Numbered from the stretch's first letter, positions 53,497 to 63,794 are shown. The stretch: 64,000 nucleotides of DNA from Kuschelorhynchus macadamiae (GCA_030620095.1 JAUTXW010003596.1:186001-250000), one strand, 5' to 3'. Notes: generated by a model from the letters alone, not told the origin. Made by a program: numbers and translations.

Positions 53497-56400
53497 TTAT
53501 CTAATTGATCGTCTTGAGGACGTGTGACCAATAGCTCTGCGAGGCGTGTATGATATACCTGGTTGATCGTCCTCAGGGTGATCATCATTATTAATTCTAT
53601 TAGAAGTTTCACTAGTATACTGAGCTATATATCTATTACTTCTCGGGGATGGTTCAATGGTTTGATTTACCCTTACGCAAATATTTGGTATTATTCCACA
53701 ACAGGAAGTTTTTCTTATACATTTTGAATATATTTTGTAACCAATAAATAATAATACAACAACAGATACAATGTAAGCTAAAACAGAACCAGAAATATTA
53801 TATGTTGACAAAAAATTATTTTTTTCAAGATTTTCCGTTAGCTTTTCTATGTCGTCTAGTTTATGGCTAGCGATGTTCAGTTCAGGAATGTGCTTTGAAA
53901 GAGTCTTATAATTTTCGTTTATTAAAATTTCTGTCAGGTTAATGTTATTATTTTTTATTTTTTCACAACAGTCCTCACTAATTTCTAATGGCGGAACAAA
54001 CTCACTAAATATTTTCGACTGAAAGGCATTACAGTGAGGCACGAGCATCGTTGAAACACTATACGCTTTACACTGTTTTCCTATGGTGACACTGCCGCAA
54101 TTTTTTAAAATAACGTCTACTTGTTTATTTTGATTAATACATGAAATGGTTAATGATTCAGGGCAAGGCACTGCAAACAGCCTAGTATTAGTTGTAAGTA
54201 ACTGAATAAAGATACCTCTATTAGAATTTAATATAATTTTTTCGCATACTTCTGGAATTTTATTTGTTACTTGAAGTAACTTCATTTCACAGTTTTCCAC
54301 TAAATGAGCCAATGAAACTGGTTTTTGTTGCTGACAAATCATTTTATCATCCGTTATTTTTATAAATTTATTATATTCGAGATCAGAGAAAGTTATGAAC
54401 TGCTGTTTTGTTTCGTCTATTGCAATGTATTTAGAAGATGGTTGAATCAAAACAAATTGATTAGTGGCTAATAGCTTAGGAAAAGGCGATACCTTATATA
54501 GGTAGAATAATTGTGCTTCAACTAAAGGAATATTAATTATATAAATTAAATGATTATTTTCAAAGTAAACTTTTAGTTTAATCGTTTTTAATATAAGATT
54601 AGAATGCATTATATCAAGAGGCACAGCAAAATCTAAACCATGGGGAAGAGAATCCGTAACTTGTTTTAGTTCATCAATTAGGGGAACTGATGTTAAAATT
54701 GCTGGGTGTAATAAACCCTTTTTGGCAATAAGAATTGCATTAATCAAAGTCATTACTTCGAGTTGTAGTTGATGTAACATCATATTTGTCAGCGTAATGT
54801 GTTCTTCTAGATTGGCTTTTAAGTCTAAAAATTTAATATCTTTTTGTTCTTTTTCTAATTGTTTGGAAACAATTTTAACATTATTTTCATTATCATTGAG
54901 TAAAAATATATTACAGTCGTTGTTTTGGTACTGAGAGACGGAAGGTATTTTTAAATCGTTTTGAACGTTGTATGATGCAAGAAATTGTTTAATCTGATTA
55001 TTTTGTTCCAATATATTAAATTGCTCTTTGTTAAAAAAATTGGGAAAAAATAATATTATAGGATCTGAATTATTTATCTGAAATAAATTAGCGTTGTTTT
55101 CTTTTAATTTTGTGTTAATAACAATATGTGTTTGCAGATAATTTAAAAAATTTTGATAATCTGTTATCATGTCAGCGTTTACCGTTTTAATCATTCTACT
55201 TAAGGCATCAGCATTTGTATTTAACTTTCCGGCCTTATAAATAATTTCGAAATTGTATTCTTCCAATTTTAACCTAAATCTTGTAAGACGCGACCCAGGG
55301 TCTTTTATGTTAAATACATAAAGTAAAGGTTTATGATCCGTAACTATCTTAAAATTTGTTCCAAAAACATATGGTCGAAAATGTCTAACTGCCCAAACAA
55401 TTGCCGCTAATTCTTTCTCTGTCGTTGAGTAGTTTTGTTCGGCTTTATTAAGAGTTCTACTAGCATAAGCTATAGGTCGATCATTATTAACTTTTCCTTG
55501 TGATAAAATTGCACCAATCGCATAATTACTTGCGTCGGTAGTTATAATGAATTCTTTTGAAAAATCTGGGTACTGTAGTACAGGAGGAGAAGTAATGTTA
55601 TTTTTAAGCGTTTGAAATGAAATATCACAAGCATGGTCCCATTTAAATTCCGTATCTTTCTTGAGCAATTTGGTAAGAGGTTTTGAAATTTTCGCAAAAT
55701 CCTTTATAAATTTTCGATAATATCCGACAAGCCCTAAAAATGATTTTACCTCTTTTTGATTTACTGGTTGAGGAAACTGTAAAACATATTCTACTTTTGA
55801 AGGATCAGGTTTGATGCCATAATCTGTTATAATGTGACCTAGATACAAACATTCTTTTCTTAAAAATTCACATTTTAATGGTTGAAGCTTTAAATTATGC
55901 TCCCGAAACCATTCAAATACCTCAATTAACCTTTCATTATGTTCTTTTAAATTATTAGCATAAATTACGACATCACCTAAATAAATAAAACATTTTATGC
56001 CACTAAGACCGCTTAAGACCGCATTCATTAACCTCTGAAAGGTTGCCGGAGCTCCTTTTAGGCCAAAAGGCATCCTATTGTAAACAAAATGCCCCGTAGA
56101 AGTACTAAAAGCTGTCTTATTTTTATCATTTTCGTCCATTTGAACCTGATGAAATCCATTGGCTAAATCTAAAGTTGTAAAATAATGCGATTTTCCTAAT
56201 TGGTCTAAAATATTTGTAATATTAGGTAATGGAAATGCATCCCCTGCAGTTATTTCATTAATTTTTCTAAAATCTACGACCACGCGAAATTTAGGTAAAC
56301 CTGATGAATCAGTTTTTTTAGGAACTACTAATAAGGGACTATTCCAAGGACTGTAAGATGGAGAAATTATTCCATCCTTTAACATTGCATCGGTTTGTTC

Positions 56401-57339
56401 TTTTATAACCTCCCGATGTTGAAAAGGTAATCTATAGGGTTTAATATTAATAGGTCCCTTAGTAGGGTCTGCAGAAATTTTATGTTTTATTGTGTTTGTA
56501 CAAGAGAGTTTATCACCTTCTAAATAAAAAATATCGATAAAATTTTCACAAATTTCTAGAAGTGAGTTAGTTTCCTCGACATTTAATCCTAAGTTGAGAG
56601 AATGTTTCAATTTTTCTAAACGTTCAAAGTAATTTATATTCGTGTTATTTTCAATATTATTATTATTATGACTAAGCTCTATAATGTCAAATTCACCTTT
56701 AGTGATAGGTTGTACGTTAACTCTGGGTAACGCAATTGTTAAGGGTTCATTAGATATATTTAAAATACTAATTAAACATTTATGATTATGTACTTTGGTC
56801 AAAGAAGAACCTATATAGAGATTTTCAGCAAGTTGTTTCGATTTTACGATACCTTCAGTACCTGAAACGTTGGCCAAAGCATAAGTTATCATTTCACATC
56901 TTGGGGGTATAGTCGTTAAAGTCTCTGAAGGCAAAATCTTAAAGCAATTGTCCTCAAAATAAACAGTTTCTTCTTCATAATTAATTTTAGTTTTATATTT
57001 TTGCAAAAAATCGCGGCCTAAAATTCCGTCATTTTTTATAGGAATGCTATCTGGTACGATATGAAAAGGATGAATTAATATTTTATTATCTTTTAATTGG
57101 ATTGTTACATTATATAGACCTTTCGTAAAAACCGGTTCTTTACTTATACCTTTTAGTTCAATAATACAGTTTTGATCTAGCTTTGAATAGTCTTGTAAAA
57201 TCGACTCCTTTAATAAACAAACATCAGCCCCTGTATCTAACAAAATTTGCAATTCTGACTTTTTAGTGCCCAATGAAGTTATTTCAATTATATCTAACTG
57301 TTTACAATTATTAGAGAATAATACTGACTTAGGAGACAT
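53497..57339 (-). CDS. Fused pol-env reading frame: protease, RT, RNase H, then envelope-like C-terminal part (no integrase)
   Basis: The 1280-residue frame has the aspartic protease motif LLDTGAD (residues 33-39), RT (about 300-560) with the motif-A region TTLDLANGFHQ, and RNase H (about 597-715) with TTDASNYAIG and TDHKPL, ending NADALSRM. Instead of a zinc-binding domain and integrase core, the frame runs through ~120 residues of linker. It then enters text typical of insect errantivirus envelope proteins: LINAILIAKKGLLHP, Cys-rich loops, and a transmembrane segment at about 1185-1202 before a basic, 70-residue tail. The RT active site reads YLGD (codon 55977-55975, GGT) instead of YLDD, so RT should be inactive. 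The frame is open upstream of the ATG into gag. The join is best explained by an internal deletion of integrase and the N-terminal half of env. Confidence 0.8.
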   Translation of the reverse strand: MSPKSVLFSNNCKQLDIIEITSLGTKKSELQILLDTGADVCLLKESILQDYSKLDQNCIIELKGISKEPVFTKGLYNVTIQLKDNKILIHPFHIVPDSIPIKNDGILGRDFLQKYKTKINYEEETVYFEDNCFKILPSETLTTIPPRCEMITYALANVSGTEGIVKSKQLAENLYIGSSLTKVHNHKCLISILNISNEPLTIALPRVNVQPITKGEFDIIELSHNNNNIENNTNINYFERLEKLKHSLNLGLNVEETNSLLEICENFIDIFYLEGDKLSCTNTIKHKISADPTKGPINIKPYRLPFQHREVIKEQTDAMLKDGIISPSYSPWNSPLLVVPKKTDSSGLPKFRVVVDFRKINEITAGDAFPLPNITNILDQLGKSHYFTTLDLANGFHQVQMDENDKNKTAFSTSTGHFVYNRMPFGLKGAPATFQRLMNAVLSGLSGIKCFIYLGDVVIYANNLKEHNERLIEVFEWFREHNLKLQPLKCEFLRKECLYLGHIITDYGIKPDPSKVEYVLQFPQPVNQKEVKSFLGLVGYYRKFIKDFAKISKPLTKLLKKDTEFKWDHACDISFQTLKNNITSPPVLQYPDFSKEFIITTDASNYAIGAILSQGKVNNDRPIAYASRTLNKAEQNYSTTEKELAAIVWAVRHFRPYVFGTNFKIVTDHKPLLYVFNIKDPGSRLTRFRLKLEEYNFEIIYKAGKLNTNADALSRMIKTVNADMITDYQNFLNYLQTHIVINTKLKENNANLFQINNSDPIILFFPNFFNKEQFNILEQNNQIKQFLASYNVQNDLKIPSVSQYQNNDCNIFLLNDNENNVKIVSKQLEKEQKDIKFLDLKANLEEHITLTNMMLHQLQLEVMTLINAILIAKKGLLHPAILTSVPLIDELKQVTDSLPHGLDFAVPLDIMHSNLILKTIKLKVYFENNHLIYIINIPLVEAQLFYLYKVSPFPKLLATNQFVLIQPSSKYIAIDETKQQFITFSDLEYNKFIKITDDKMICQQQKPVSLAHLVENCEMKLLQVTNKIPEVCEKIILNSNRGIFIQLLTTNTRLFAVPCPESLTISCINQNKQVDVILKNCGSVTIGKQCKAYSVSTMLVPHCNAFQSKIFSEFVPPLEISEDCCEKIKNNNINLTEILINENYKTLSKHIPELNIASHKLDDIEKLTENLEKNNFLSTYNISGSVLAYIVSVVVLLFIGYKIYSKCIRKTSCCGIIPNICVRVNQTIEPSPRSNRYIAQYTSETSNRINNDDHPEDDQPGISYTPRRAIGHTSSRRSIR

Positions 57340-57431
57340 ATTATTTGAATTATTACGAGTTGGTTTGATTTTAATATGTTCTAGTGGATTCTTATTATTT
57401 GAACAGCTACTGTTTATACTGATTGAACTTT

Positions 57432-58597
57432 TTACGAAGCGCTTGGCGGGCTGTTCACAACCAAGGCTTCGTTGTCGTTTCCCGAAAATTCTTGGACAGA
57501 TGTAGTTGGTTGTGGAGGAGAAATACTAACATTGTGTTGGAGGCTACTGGGGGGTAGAGACGTTATAGTTTGTATTTGATGAGAACTATTGACAGGTTCA
57601 TTATTATAGTTAGGACGGTATCGTCGCTGTTGTTGAGGTATCTCTGAAAGCATTTGAGGTCTGTTTGAACTACGGGGATTGGTATAATTTTGACGATAAT
57701 TGTTCCCATTATAATTATTGTTAAAATTTCGTGAATTTGTATTTTGATTGTAATTATGATTATCGTTTCCCCTGTAAGAAAAATTACTTCTAGCATTAAT
57801 AGGTTGTTCCCCGTTATAATTTTGCCCATTTGAAGAATTTGCGTTAAAATGTTGTTGTGGACTGAAGCTTTGATAATTAGGATTATTAAAATTATTTCTT
57901 CCCATATTTTGTTCATATTGTATAAGTTGCCTACATTGAGAAGTTATATGATTATTTTTATGACAGAACATATACAAAAGTTTAGGATTTTGGTTATTAA
58001 AATTTCTATTTCCCTGACCCACAAAACCTACATTTTTAAAATTTGAATTTTTTGCTCTAACGTTGTTTTCGAGTTCCATTTCGATTGCTAATGATAATGC
58101 CCTGTCTAAATCTGTTGTGTTTTCAGCAATTACTCGAATTTGTATTTTTTCTCATCATTTAGCCCTTGTCTAAACGTGTTTACTAAAATTGACTCTAAAT
58201 TTTCTATTAATACCTTAGCAGAATTATGTTCATAATTTAAATGACAAGTTTCTTTATATTTATTATGCAGGTATCTTAATCTATCTCCATATTCTGTAAC
58301 GGTTTAGCTAAAGTTTTGTTTTATATTCATTATTTGAGTTAAAAAATGAGAAGGCGGTCTTTTATCCGTAAACTGTTCTAAAAGAAAATCTCTAATTTCG
58401 TCCCAATTTAAAAATTCTTTATATTGTGTCACCTCTTGAGCTTTACCTTTTAATTTAGTACCAAAAATTAATTTAGCTATTTTATTTTTTTCATTTTCTT
58501 TCACAATATGCATTACTGCGTCACAATTTCCATCGCCGTAGCCGTCAAATGAATTTATTAAATTTAATACATCAATTGCATCTTTTCCTTCAGCCAT
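57432..58597 (-). pseudogene. Gag with Gln/Asn-rich tail; one stop, one frameshift, damaged zinc knuckle
   Basis: The N-terminal part (58597-58304) starts MAEGKDAIDVLNLINSFDG and contains KAQEVTQYKEFLNWDEIRD. It ends at an in-frame TAA (58306-58304), after which the same frame continues TVTEYGDRLRYLHN. Near 58150 the frame shifts in an A-run, and the C-terminal 215 residues follow. The single CCHC knuckle reads YMFCHKNNHITSQC, with Tyr in place of the first Cys. The tail is Asn/Gln/Tyr-rich and ends at TAA 57432-57434. Pol lies in the -1 frame relative to this end. Confidence 0.75.
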
Positions 58598-59034
58598 TTT
58601 TTTGTTTGTTAAAATTATAAAGATTAAATACTAATAAAAATTTTGGCTAAAAATTTAAATATAGATAATTTATACGGTCGATTATTCAATTACTTTTTCA
58701 ACACACAACGTATTTGCAGTACCTTTCACAAAATAAATATATCTATATAATTTCAAAAATGCATAACATATTAAAAAAAACAAATAGTTTCACCACAACA
58801 GGAAAATAAAAGAAAAAAACTTACAGCTTCATCCTTAGTTAGCTGGAACGTAAGGCGAATTTCCTCGTTTTCTTTCTTCTTCTCGAAACTTGTTGCGTAC
58901 TGGGCGCTCCTCCAAGTCTGTTGAAACTTCCTGTCTTTGGTATACCGATGTGGTTTAACTGGTGTGATTCCTGCTGCATTCTAGACGCTCCTTCAGAAAA
59001 CACGGGGTAGTATATCCAGATCCGCTGCCACCAA

Positions 59035-59725
59035 TGTTATGTTTTAATATTTTTATTACTCGCCGAATGCCACCACTGTTATGATTTAATAATTTTAGTA
59101 TTTTGTATTAGCACTGGTAGTAAATGTAAACACTTCAACTTGTTTCAAATCTCTCTATTATCTTCTGTACAAGAGGGACACTTCTTACTTCTAACAAATC
59201 TTTACTCTTACTGTTTCTACTGACTTAATTCTACTGACAATATAGTACTGACATAATGACTGACCTGCTCTATACTGACTACCTAGAACTTATTTTTATA
59301 TGAATTCCCTAATTTGAGATGCAGTGGCGTATCTGTAAAATTGATTAAAAAAGGTGTCTATAAAAGTAATTTGGGGAGTATTTGCTACGCCACTGCTTAC
59401 TGTACTACAATGGTTTCTTTTAATGTTTTTATAGCTGAACCTTCCCAAGCTTTATCGACATAGTGTAAATGAGTTTATGATAGGTTTTTTCGGGTATAAT
59501 AATATTTGGGGCGGAAGAACGTGCATAAAATAGAATTTGAAGTAGAATTTAAAATACATATTGTTTACTTAGAATTTCCCTTGCAATAAACGGCCATTAA
59601 AGCAGCTTTTGTCGGAAGGTTCCGCCGAAATATAATGTATGTCTAAATATTGCATTGACTAATGAATATATAATACTTAAGACTATTCACAAATAAAATG
59701 ACTATAAAATAATGGGGTCACAACA
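59035..59725 (-). repeat. 5' LTR (691 bp)
   Basis: On the minus strand it begins TGTTGTGACCCC and ends CATTAAAACATAACA-like text just before the leader. It drives transcription leftward through gag and pol. It differs from the 3' LTR by scattered substitutions and a ~20-bp deletion. Confidence 0.9.
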
Positions 59726-59779
59726 AAATGACCCCTCAAAACTCTTAAGAAAGTTACAAAAACAGCAATTTGGCAAAAT

Positions 59780-60180
59780 ATGGCTTCTGAGATTTGAAAA
59801 TCATTACCTTGATGATAATATGAAATCCAAAGGTAGTTGATTGCTACCTGACATGTTTTCTGAAAACTATATAAAGTATTATAAAAACATTATTATTGTC
59901 AAAAAATGTAGTTATTTATTTATCTAGTAAACTATAAGAATATATTTATTAAAATAATAGTTTTAAAATTATTGGATTCTATGTAACCGATTTTTGTTTA
60001 ATTTATAGAAGCGAAGATGCTGGTTAGCGGTGGCTGGGTGCGGTAAAGCGTTTGGATTCGAAGTGGATTTCACTCCGAGCTGCGCAGATGACTTTGTGTG
60101 CCCTCTAAATTAGAAATAAATGATATATAAATATAATATCTCTGTTTCTATCGCATTCGCCTTAGACCAGAAGGAATTAA
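59780..60180 (+). repeat. Dispersed repeat, copy 2
   Basis: Homologous to 44586-44920. Internal words 'tgcgcagatgactttgt' and 'aatttatagaagcgaaga' are shared. A stretch with 'tttggattcgaagtgg' is weakly similar to a pol III B box, so a tRNA-related origin is possible but not shown. Confidence 0.55.
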
Positions 60181-60211
60181 AAGTAGATATCAAATACGGG
60201 AACTGATTCAC

Positions 60212-60500
60212 CCCCCACCACTACTCCTGACCTTGAGAGCCCAGGTGTGCTGTGTAGTTTGGCCTTGAGGCGATGTGACGTCATATGACCTTGAGCGCGC
60301 ATCACTCTTTTTCTTGAGCGCACACCTGAACTTGAGATTAAGCTCCTCCCCATGACCATGAGATTAAACCCCGCCCCAATGACCATGAGATTAAACCCCG
60401 CCCCATGACCTTGGGGATTGCGCATACCACGTTTTCAATATTTGTCCTTGAAGCGATGTGACATCATCATATGACCATGCAAACCATTTCATATAAAAGA
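60212..60500 (+). promoter_or_regulatory. Promoter region of the polymerase-like gene: TATA box, GC-boxes, CRE and nuclear-receptor half-sites
   Basis: A TATAAAA box lies at 60492-60498, 72-78 bp before the ATG. Upstream are three ~27-bp tandem units (60325-60404), the last two carrying CCCCGCCCC, a perfect CRE TGACGTCA (60276-60283), and four matches to YCAAGGYCR on the minus strand: 60228-60236, 60260-60268, 60286-60294 and 60406-60414. Two related blocks 'gcgatgtgac(g/a)tcat' flank the array. This dense arrangement is unlike the AT-rich DNA around it. Confidence 0.5.
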
Positions 60501-60569
60501 TTGGTGGTGTAAGCATATTGTGTTATAACTGAAGTGAGACGTGTAATTGAACTTTCAATTAAATTAAAC

Positions 60570-62853
60570 ATGAGTTACGTGTGTGATATGTGCGGTGCAT
60601 CATTTACCCGCAGTTACAGTCTGTTGCGTCACAAAAGAGAGTCGTGTAGGGGAAGACCGGATGATGATTTTGGTGTTGGAGGAAAGCGTGTAAGATTGGA
60701 TGTTGCAGGACCCTCTTCATCAAATTCCCCAAAAATGCAAAGCTGCGATGTTTGTAATGTTGTTGTTTCGGCAAACCGAATGGGGGCTCACCAAAGAACA
60801 TTGGTGCATAGAAATAATGCATGTATACCATTATCACAAGGTGTAGAAATGATAGATGGTGCCTTCAGAAATCGCATCGCGACATATCGTGTGAGCAGCG
60901 ACAGTATCCATGTCGATTTTACTGCATTCTTCGATGATATTAAGCAGAAAGTGTTGGATTTGGTGCGTCGAATGCTGACATCGCATGGGGCTCTGAAGAT
61001 AAACATGGTTGTTTTTTGTCAATATCTGCTACCATCTCAGGACGTGTGCAGCGACAAATCGTTTAATACAACCAATCAAGTAATCACGGATGGAGATGAT
61101 TTGGAAACTGTATACCAATCGTTTGTGGATGCAATGAAGACCCAATCTATGGAATTTCAAGAAAAAGATTCAGGTATGTTTAAATATTTAACAGTGTTGT
61201 TTTGTGAATTACAATACTTTGTGTGTTTATAGGGTGGGCGCTTGAGAAAATTTATATCTGGAAGTGAACATCAACGAGTTTAGGCCAGTAAGCGGCTCAT
61301 CATACATCAAACTACCGAGATTCATAGAGAGCAAAAAGGCTGTGATTAATGTGGTGAACCAAGACGAGTGCTGCTTCGCTTGGGCTGTAACTTCAGCGAT
61401 GTTTCCCACAATCAATATGCCAACACAAGTTTCATCATATCCCCATTTTTCAACTGTGTTGGATGTAACAGGTATGGATTTTCCAGTAAAATTGTGTGAT
61501 ATTAGTAAATTTGAGAAACAAAATAACATTTCAGTCAATGTGTATGGTGTAGAATCTACTTTTGAAAATAATAAGATGAAGTATGAAATAGTTGGTCCAC
61601 TTAGGTATGCGAGCAAAAAATTATTAAATCATGTAAATTTATTGTTAATAAACAGTGATTGTAATATTCAAGCTCATGATGATACACATGTTTGCGATGC
61701 ACGTTGTACAAAAAGTCATTATCAAATTCAAGTCAAAATTAGCAAAGTTAAAAGTAAATTGTATTTTTGTGATGGTTGTCTCGTTTATTTTGATTCATTA
61801 TCAGCTATAACTTTACACCAGAAAAATGATTGTAATCACCTATACACATTGACACCCTCAGAGGATATTAGGGTTGATAAGTTTGGAAAGAGTGTACCTG
61901 AAAATATTTTAAAATTTGAAAGCATAGAAAAGCAAATGCAAGTTCCATTTGTCGTATATGCCGACTTCGAATCGGTTCTAAAACCATTACCAATAGCCGA
62001 GCCAAGTCCTCAAAATTCTTACACAATGCAGAGTGTTAAACACGAACCATATTCCTTTGCATACGTCATAAAATGTTCTTTTGATGATACTGTTTCTAAA
62101 TTTGAATTGTACCGCGGAAATGATGCAGCCCAAGTATTTGTTTCTCGTATAGAAAGCGATTTAAGGCACCTTTATAATACATATCTAAAAGATATTAAAC
62201 CAATGAACCGTTTAACACCTCAGGAAGAGAATGAATTCGCGAATGCTAAAACATGTTGTATATGTGAGCAGCCTTTTATCGACAATGAAAAAAAAGTAAG
62301 AGATCATTGTCACATAACGGGGAAGAAACGATTTGGTGCTGCTCATTCCGTTTGTAATTTAAATTATAAACTACCTAATTTCTTCCCTATTATTTTCCAT
62401 AATTTAAGCGGTTATGACTGCCACCTATTTATTAAAGAATTATGTCGTCATGGGGATAATATTAACGTCATAGCCCTGAGTAAAGAAAAATATGTTTCAT
62501 TTACAAAGAGCATTTACGTTCACGATTATGTCGACAAACAAACCCTATCGATCAAGAAAAAATATTTAAAGTTGCGATTTATTGATAGTTTTAAATTTTT
62601 ATCCGCTTCGTTGGAAGACTTGGGTAGTGGTTTAGATATTGATATTTTCAGGGAAACGGGAAAACACTTTCCTGATCGGTATCAATTCGATCTAATGCGG
62701 AAAAAAGGTGTTTTCCCATACAGTTTCATTGATTCTTTAGAAAAAATGAATATCCCAAATCTTCCAACAAAAAATCAATTTTATGATACACTAAAAGAAA
62801 TGGATGTTGACGATATAGAGAATGAAAACTGTGAAAAACAAATAGGAATGTAA
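60570..62853 (+). pseudogene. N-terminal and exonuclease part of a family B DNA polymerase (Polinton/adintovirus type)
   Basis: Exon 1 (60570-61173) begins MSYVCDMCGASFTRSYS, a C2HC finger, and has a second finger CDVCNVVVSANRMGAHQ. An apparent intron 61174-61231 has GTATGT and TTATAG ends. Exon 2 reads WALEKI, then loses one base near 61248. It continues LYLEVNINEFRPVSG, a Cys finger (FCDGCLVYFDS), exonuclease motif I VVYADFES, an endonuclease-VII-like zinc unit (RDHCHITGKK, CNLNY) and exonuclease motif II HNLSGYDCHLF. It stops at 62853, before the third exonuclease motif and the whole polymerase domain. The start at 60570 gives the finger immediately; upstream codons lack ATG. A close AATAAA suggests the short form is transcribed as such. 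Confidence 0.7.
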
Positions 62854-62887
62854 ACAATTATATGTATCATGCAAAAATAATTTTGTA

Positions 62888-62893
62888 AATAAA
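62888..62893 (+). terminator. Polyadenylation signal AATAAA
   Basis: AATAAA lies 35 bp after the stop of the polymerase-like gene and precedes a T/G-rich stretch, a normal arrangement for 3' end formation. Confidence 0.5.
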
Positions 62894-62959
62894 TAATCAT
62901 TTTATTAATGTATTTGTGTTATTTGTTTATTCTTAAATTCTCCGAGAAAATAACACCCA

Positions 62960-63165
62960 AATCCTATTCACATGCATTCTGTGTGTCCTTGTAAACGCAA
63001 CCTTGAAAAATCTATATGTACACGCCCACAAACGCAACCTTGAAATATCTATATGTACACGCCCCCAAACGAATGTACACGCCTCATAACTGTGTGACGT
63101 TGCAAACACAAACTTGAACAATCTGTATATATACACGCACTTAAACAAGCAAATTATTAGTTCGT
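62960..63165 (+). promoter_or_regulatory. Repeated promoter of the 192-aa gene
   Basis: Units of about 35-37 bp with 'aaacgcaaccttgaaa' and 'tctatatgtacacgccc' recur from about 62994, and a third diverged unit ends in TATATATA (63126-63133). About 25-30 bp further lies 'ttattagttcgtc', a plausible start site. The word ACCTTGA is shared with the promoter of the neighbouring gene. Confidence 0.5.
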
Positions 63166-63208
63166 CTTCATCGTTATTTAGCTACGTGTAATAAAAAAGA
63201 AGTTTAAA

Positions 63209-63787
63209 ATGTCTCAGTGTCAATCTCAATCTAGTTCCACAAAGAATGCAGTACCAGAAAAGCCGATAGCGATTGTCCAGCCATTTTCGATAAATGGGAT
63301 GCAGAGGTGTGCTATGTGTGAGCACTATGATGTGCTAGTTGGAACGAGGGGTCTTTGTAATTGGTGCAATAATTTTGTGATGTATGAGCAAATAACATCG
63401 CCAACTTCGTCACCACCCAGTGCTAGGAGAAGGCTTAATACGCCACCGCAAGAGGATACAACAGCAACCACCCCAGCTGATCCATCTCCGCACATTTCGC
63501 AGACAGCAGGACCATCGGGGATTTTGCAGGTCCCCGATCAAGCTGGCCCTTCTGACATTTTGCGGTCTCCATCGCCGCAGTTTAGTCAAGAAGGGCAGCA
63601 ATGGGCGGTTGCGGCTTCTCCATCTTCTTCTTCTTCCACAGCATCCAACCTAGAGGCCCCCCTAGACACGTCTGACGAAGAGGACTTTTTTGGGGACTTT
63701 GGGGAAGAAGATGAAGATTTGGAAGACATTGTTAGACATATATGTCTAACAAAAGAGGAAATGAGGGTGTTTGGGTTTGAACCATAA
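63209..63787 (+). CDS. Unknown 192-residue protein with Cys4 motif and acidic C-terminus
   Basis: I do not recognise this protein. It starts MSQCQSQSSST. A Cys4 arrangement (RCAMC, 13 residues, CNWC) at about residues 33-52 could bind zinc. A long Pro/Ser/Thr/Gln-rich, presumably disordered middle follows, then an acidic block (EEDFFGDFGEEDEDLED) and a short conserved-looking tail ending VFGFEP. This resembles a transcription activator or a viral early regulatory protein in layout only. It has its own TATA promoter upstream and AATAAA-containing repeats just downstream. It lies 355 bp after the polymerase-like gene on the same strand. The frame is intact and less AT-rich than its surroundings. 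Confidence 0.7.
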   Translation: MSQCQSQSSSTKNAVPEKPIAIVQPFSINGMQRCAMCEHYDVLVGTRGLCNWCNNFVMYEQITSPTSSPPSARRRLNTPPQEDTTATTPADPSPHISQTAGPSGILQVPDQAGPSDILRSPSPQFSQEGQQWAVAASPSSSSSTASNLEAPLDTSDEEDFFGDFGEEDEDLEDIVRHICLTKEEMRVFGFEP

Positions 63788-63794
63788 GTTTTTT

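Larger units (their letters stand above)
52488..59725 (-). mobile_element. Errantivirus-like LTR retrotransposon with AAAT target duplication
   Basis: LTRs at 52488-53198 (3') and 59035-59725 (5') are nearly identical and begin and end TGTT...AACA. AAAT occurs on both sides (52484-52487 and 59726-59729). A polypurine tract AGGGGGGAGG precedes the 3' LTR on the minus strand (53208-53199). Next to the 5' LTR the leader starts TTGGTGGCAGCGGATCTGG and would hold the tRNA primer site. The 7238-bp element encodes gag, and a pol fused to envelope-like sequence, in two overlapping frames (-1 relation). Integrase is absent. Confidence 0.9.

Noticed and set aside
53497..57339. An integrase hidden in the linker after RNase H
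   Set aside because: I saw no HHCC zinc block and no D-D-E pattern with integrase context between residues 715 and 850; the linker is too short for the domain.
60177..60425. 82-codon minus-strand frame with repeats (GAGFNLMVIG-like)
   Set aside because: It is a translation of the tandem promoter repeats and has no support as a gene.
61174..61231. Two independent genes rather than one spliced gene
   Set aside because: The GT and AG ends, the continuing family text on both sides and the absence of a start context for the second frame favour one gene with a 58-bp intron and one missing base.
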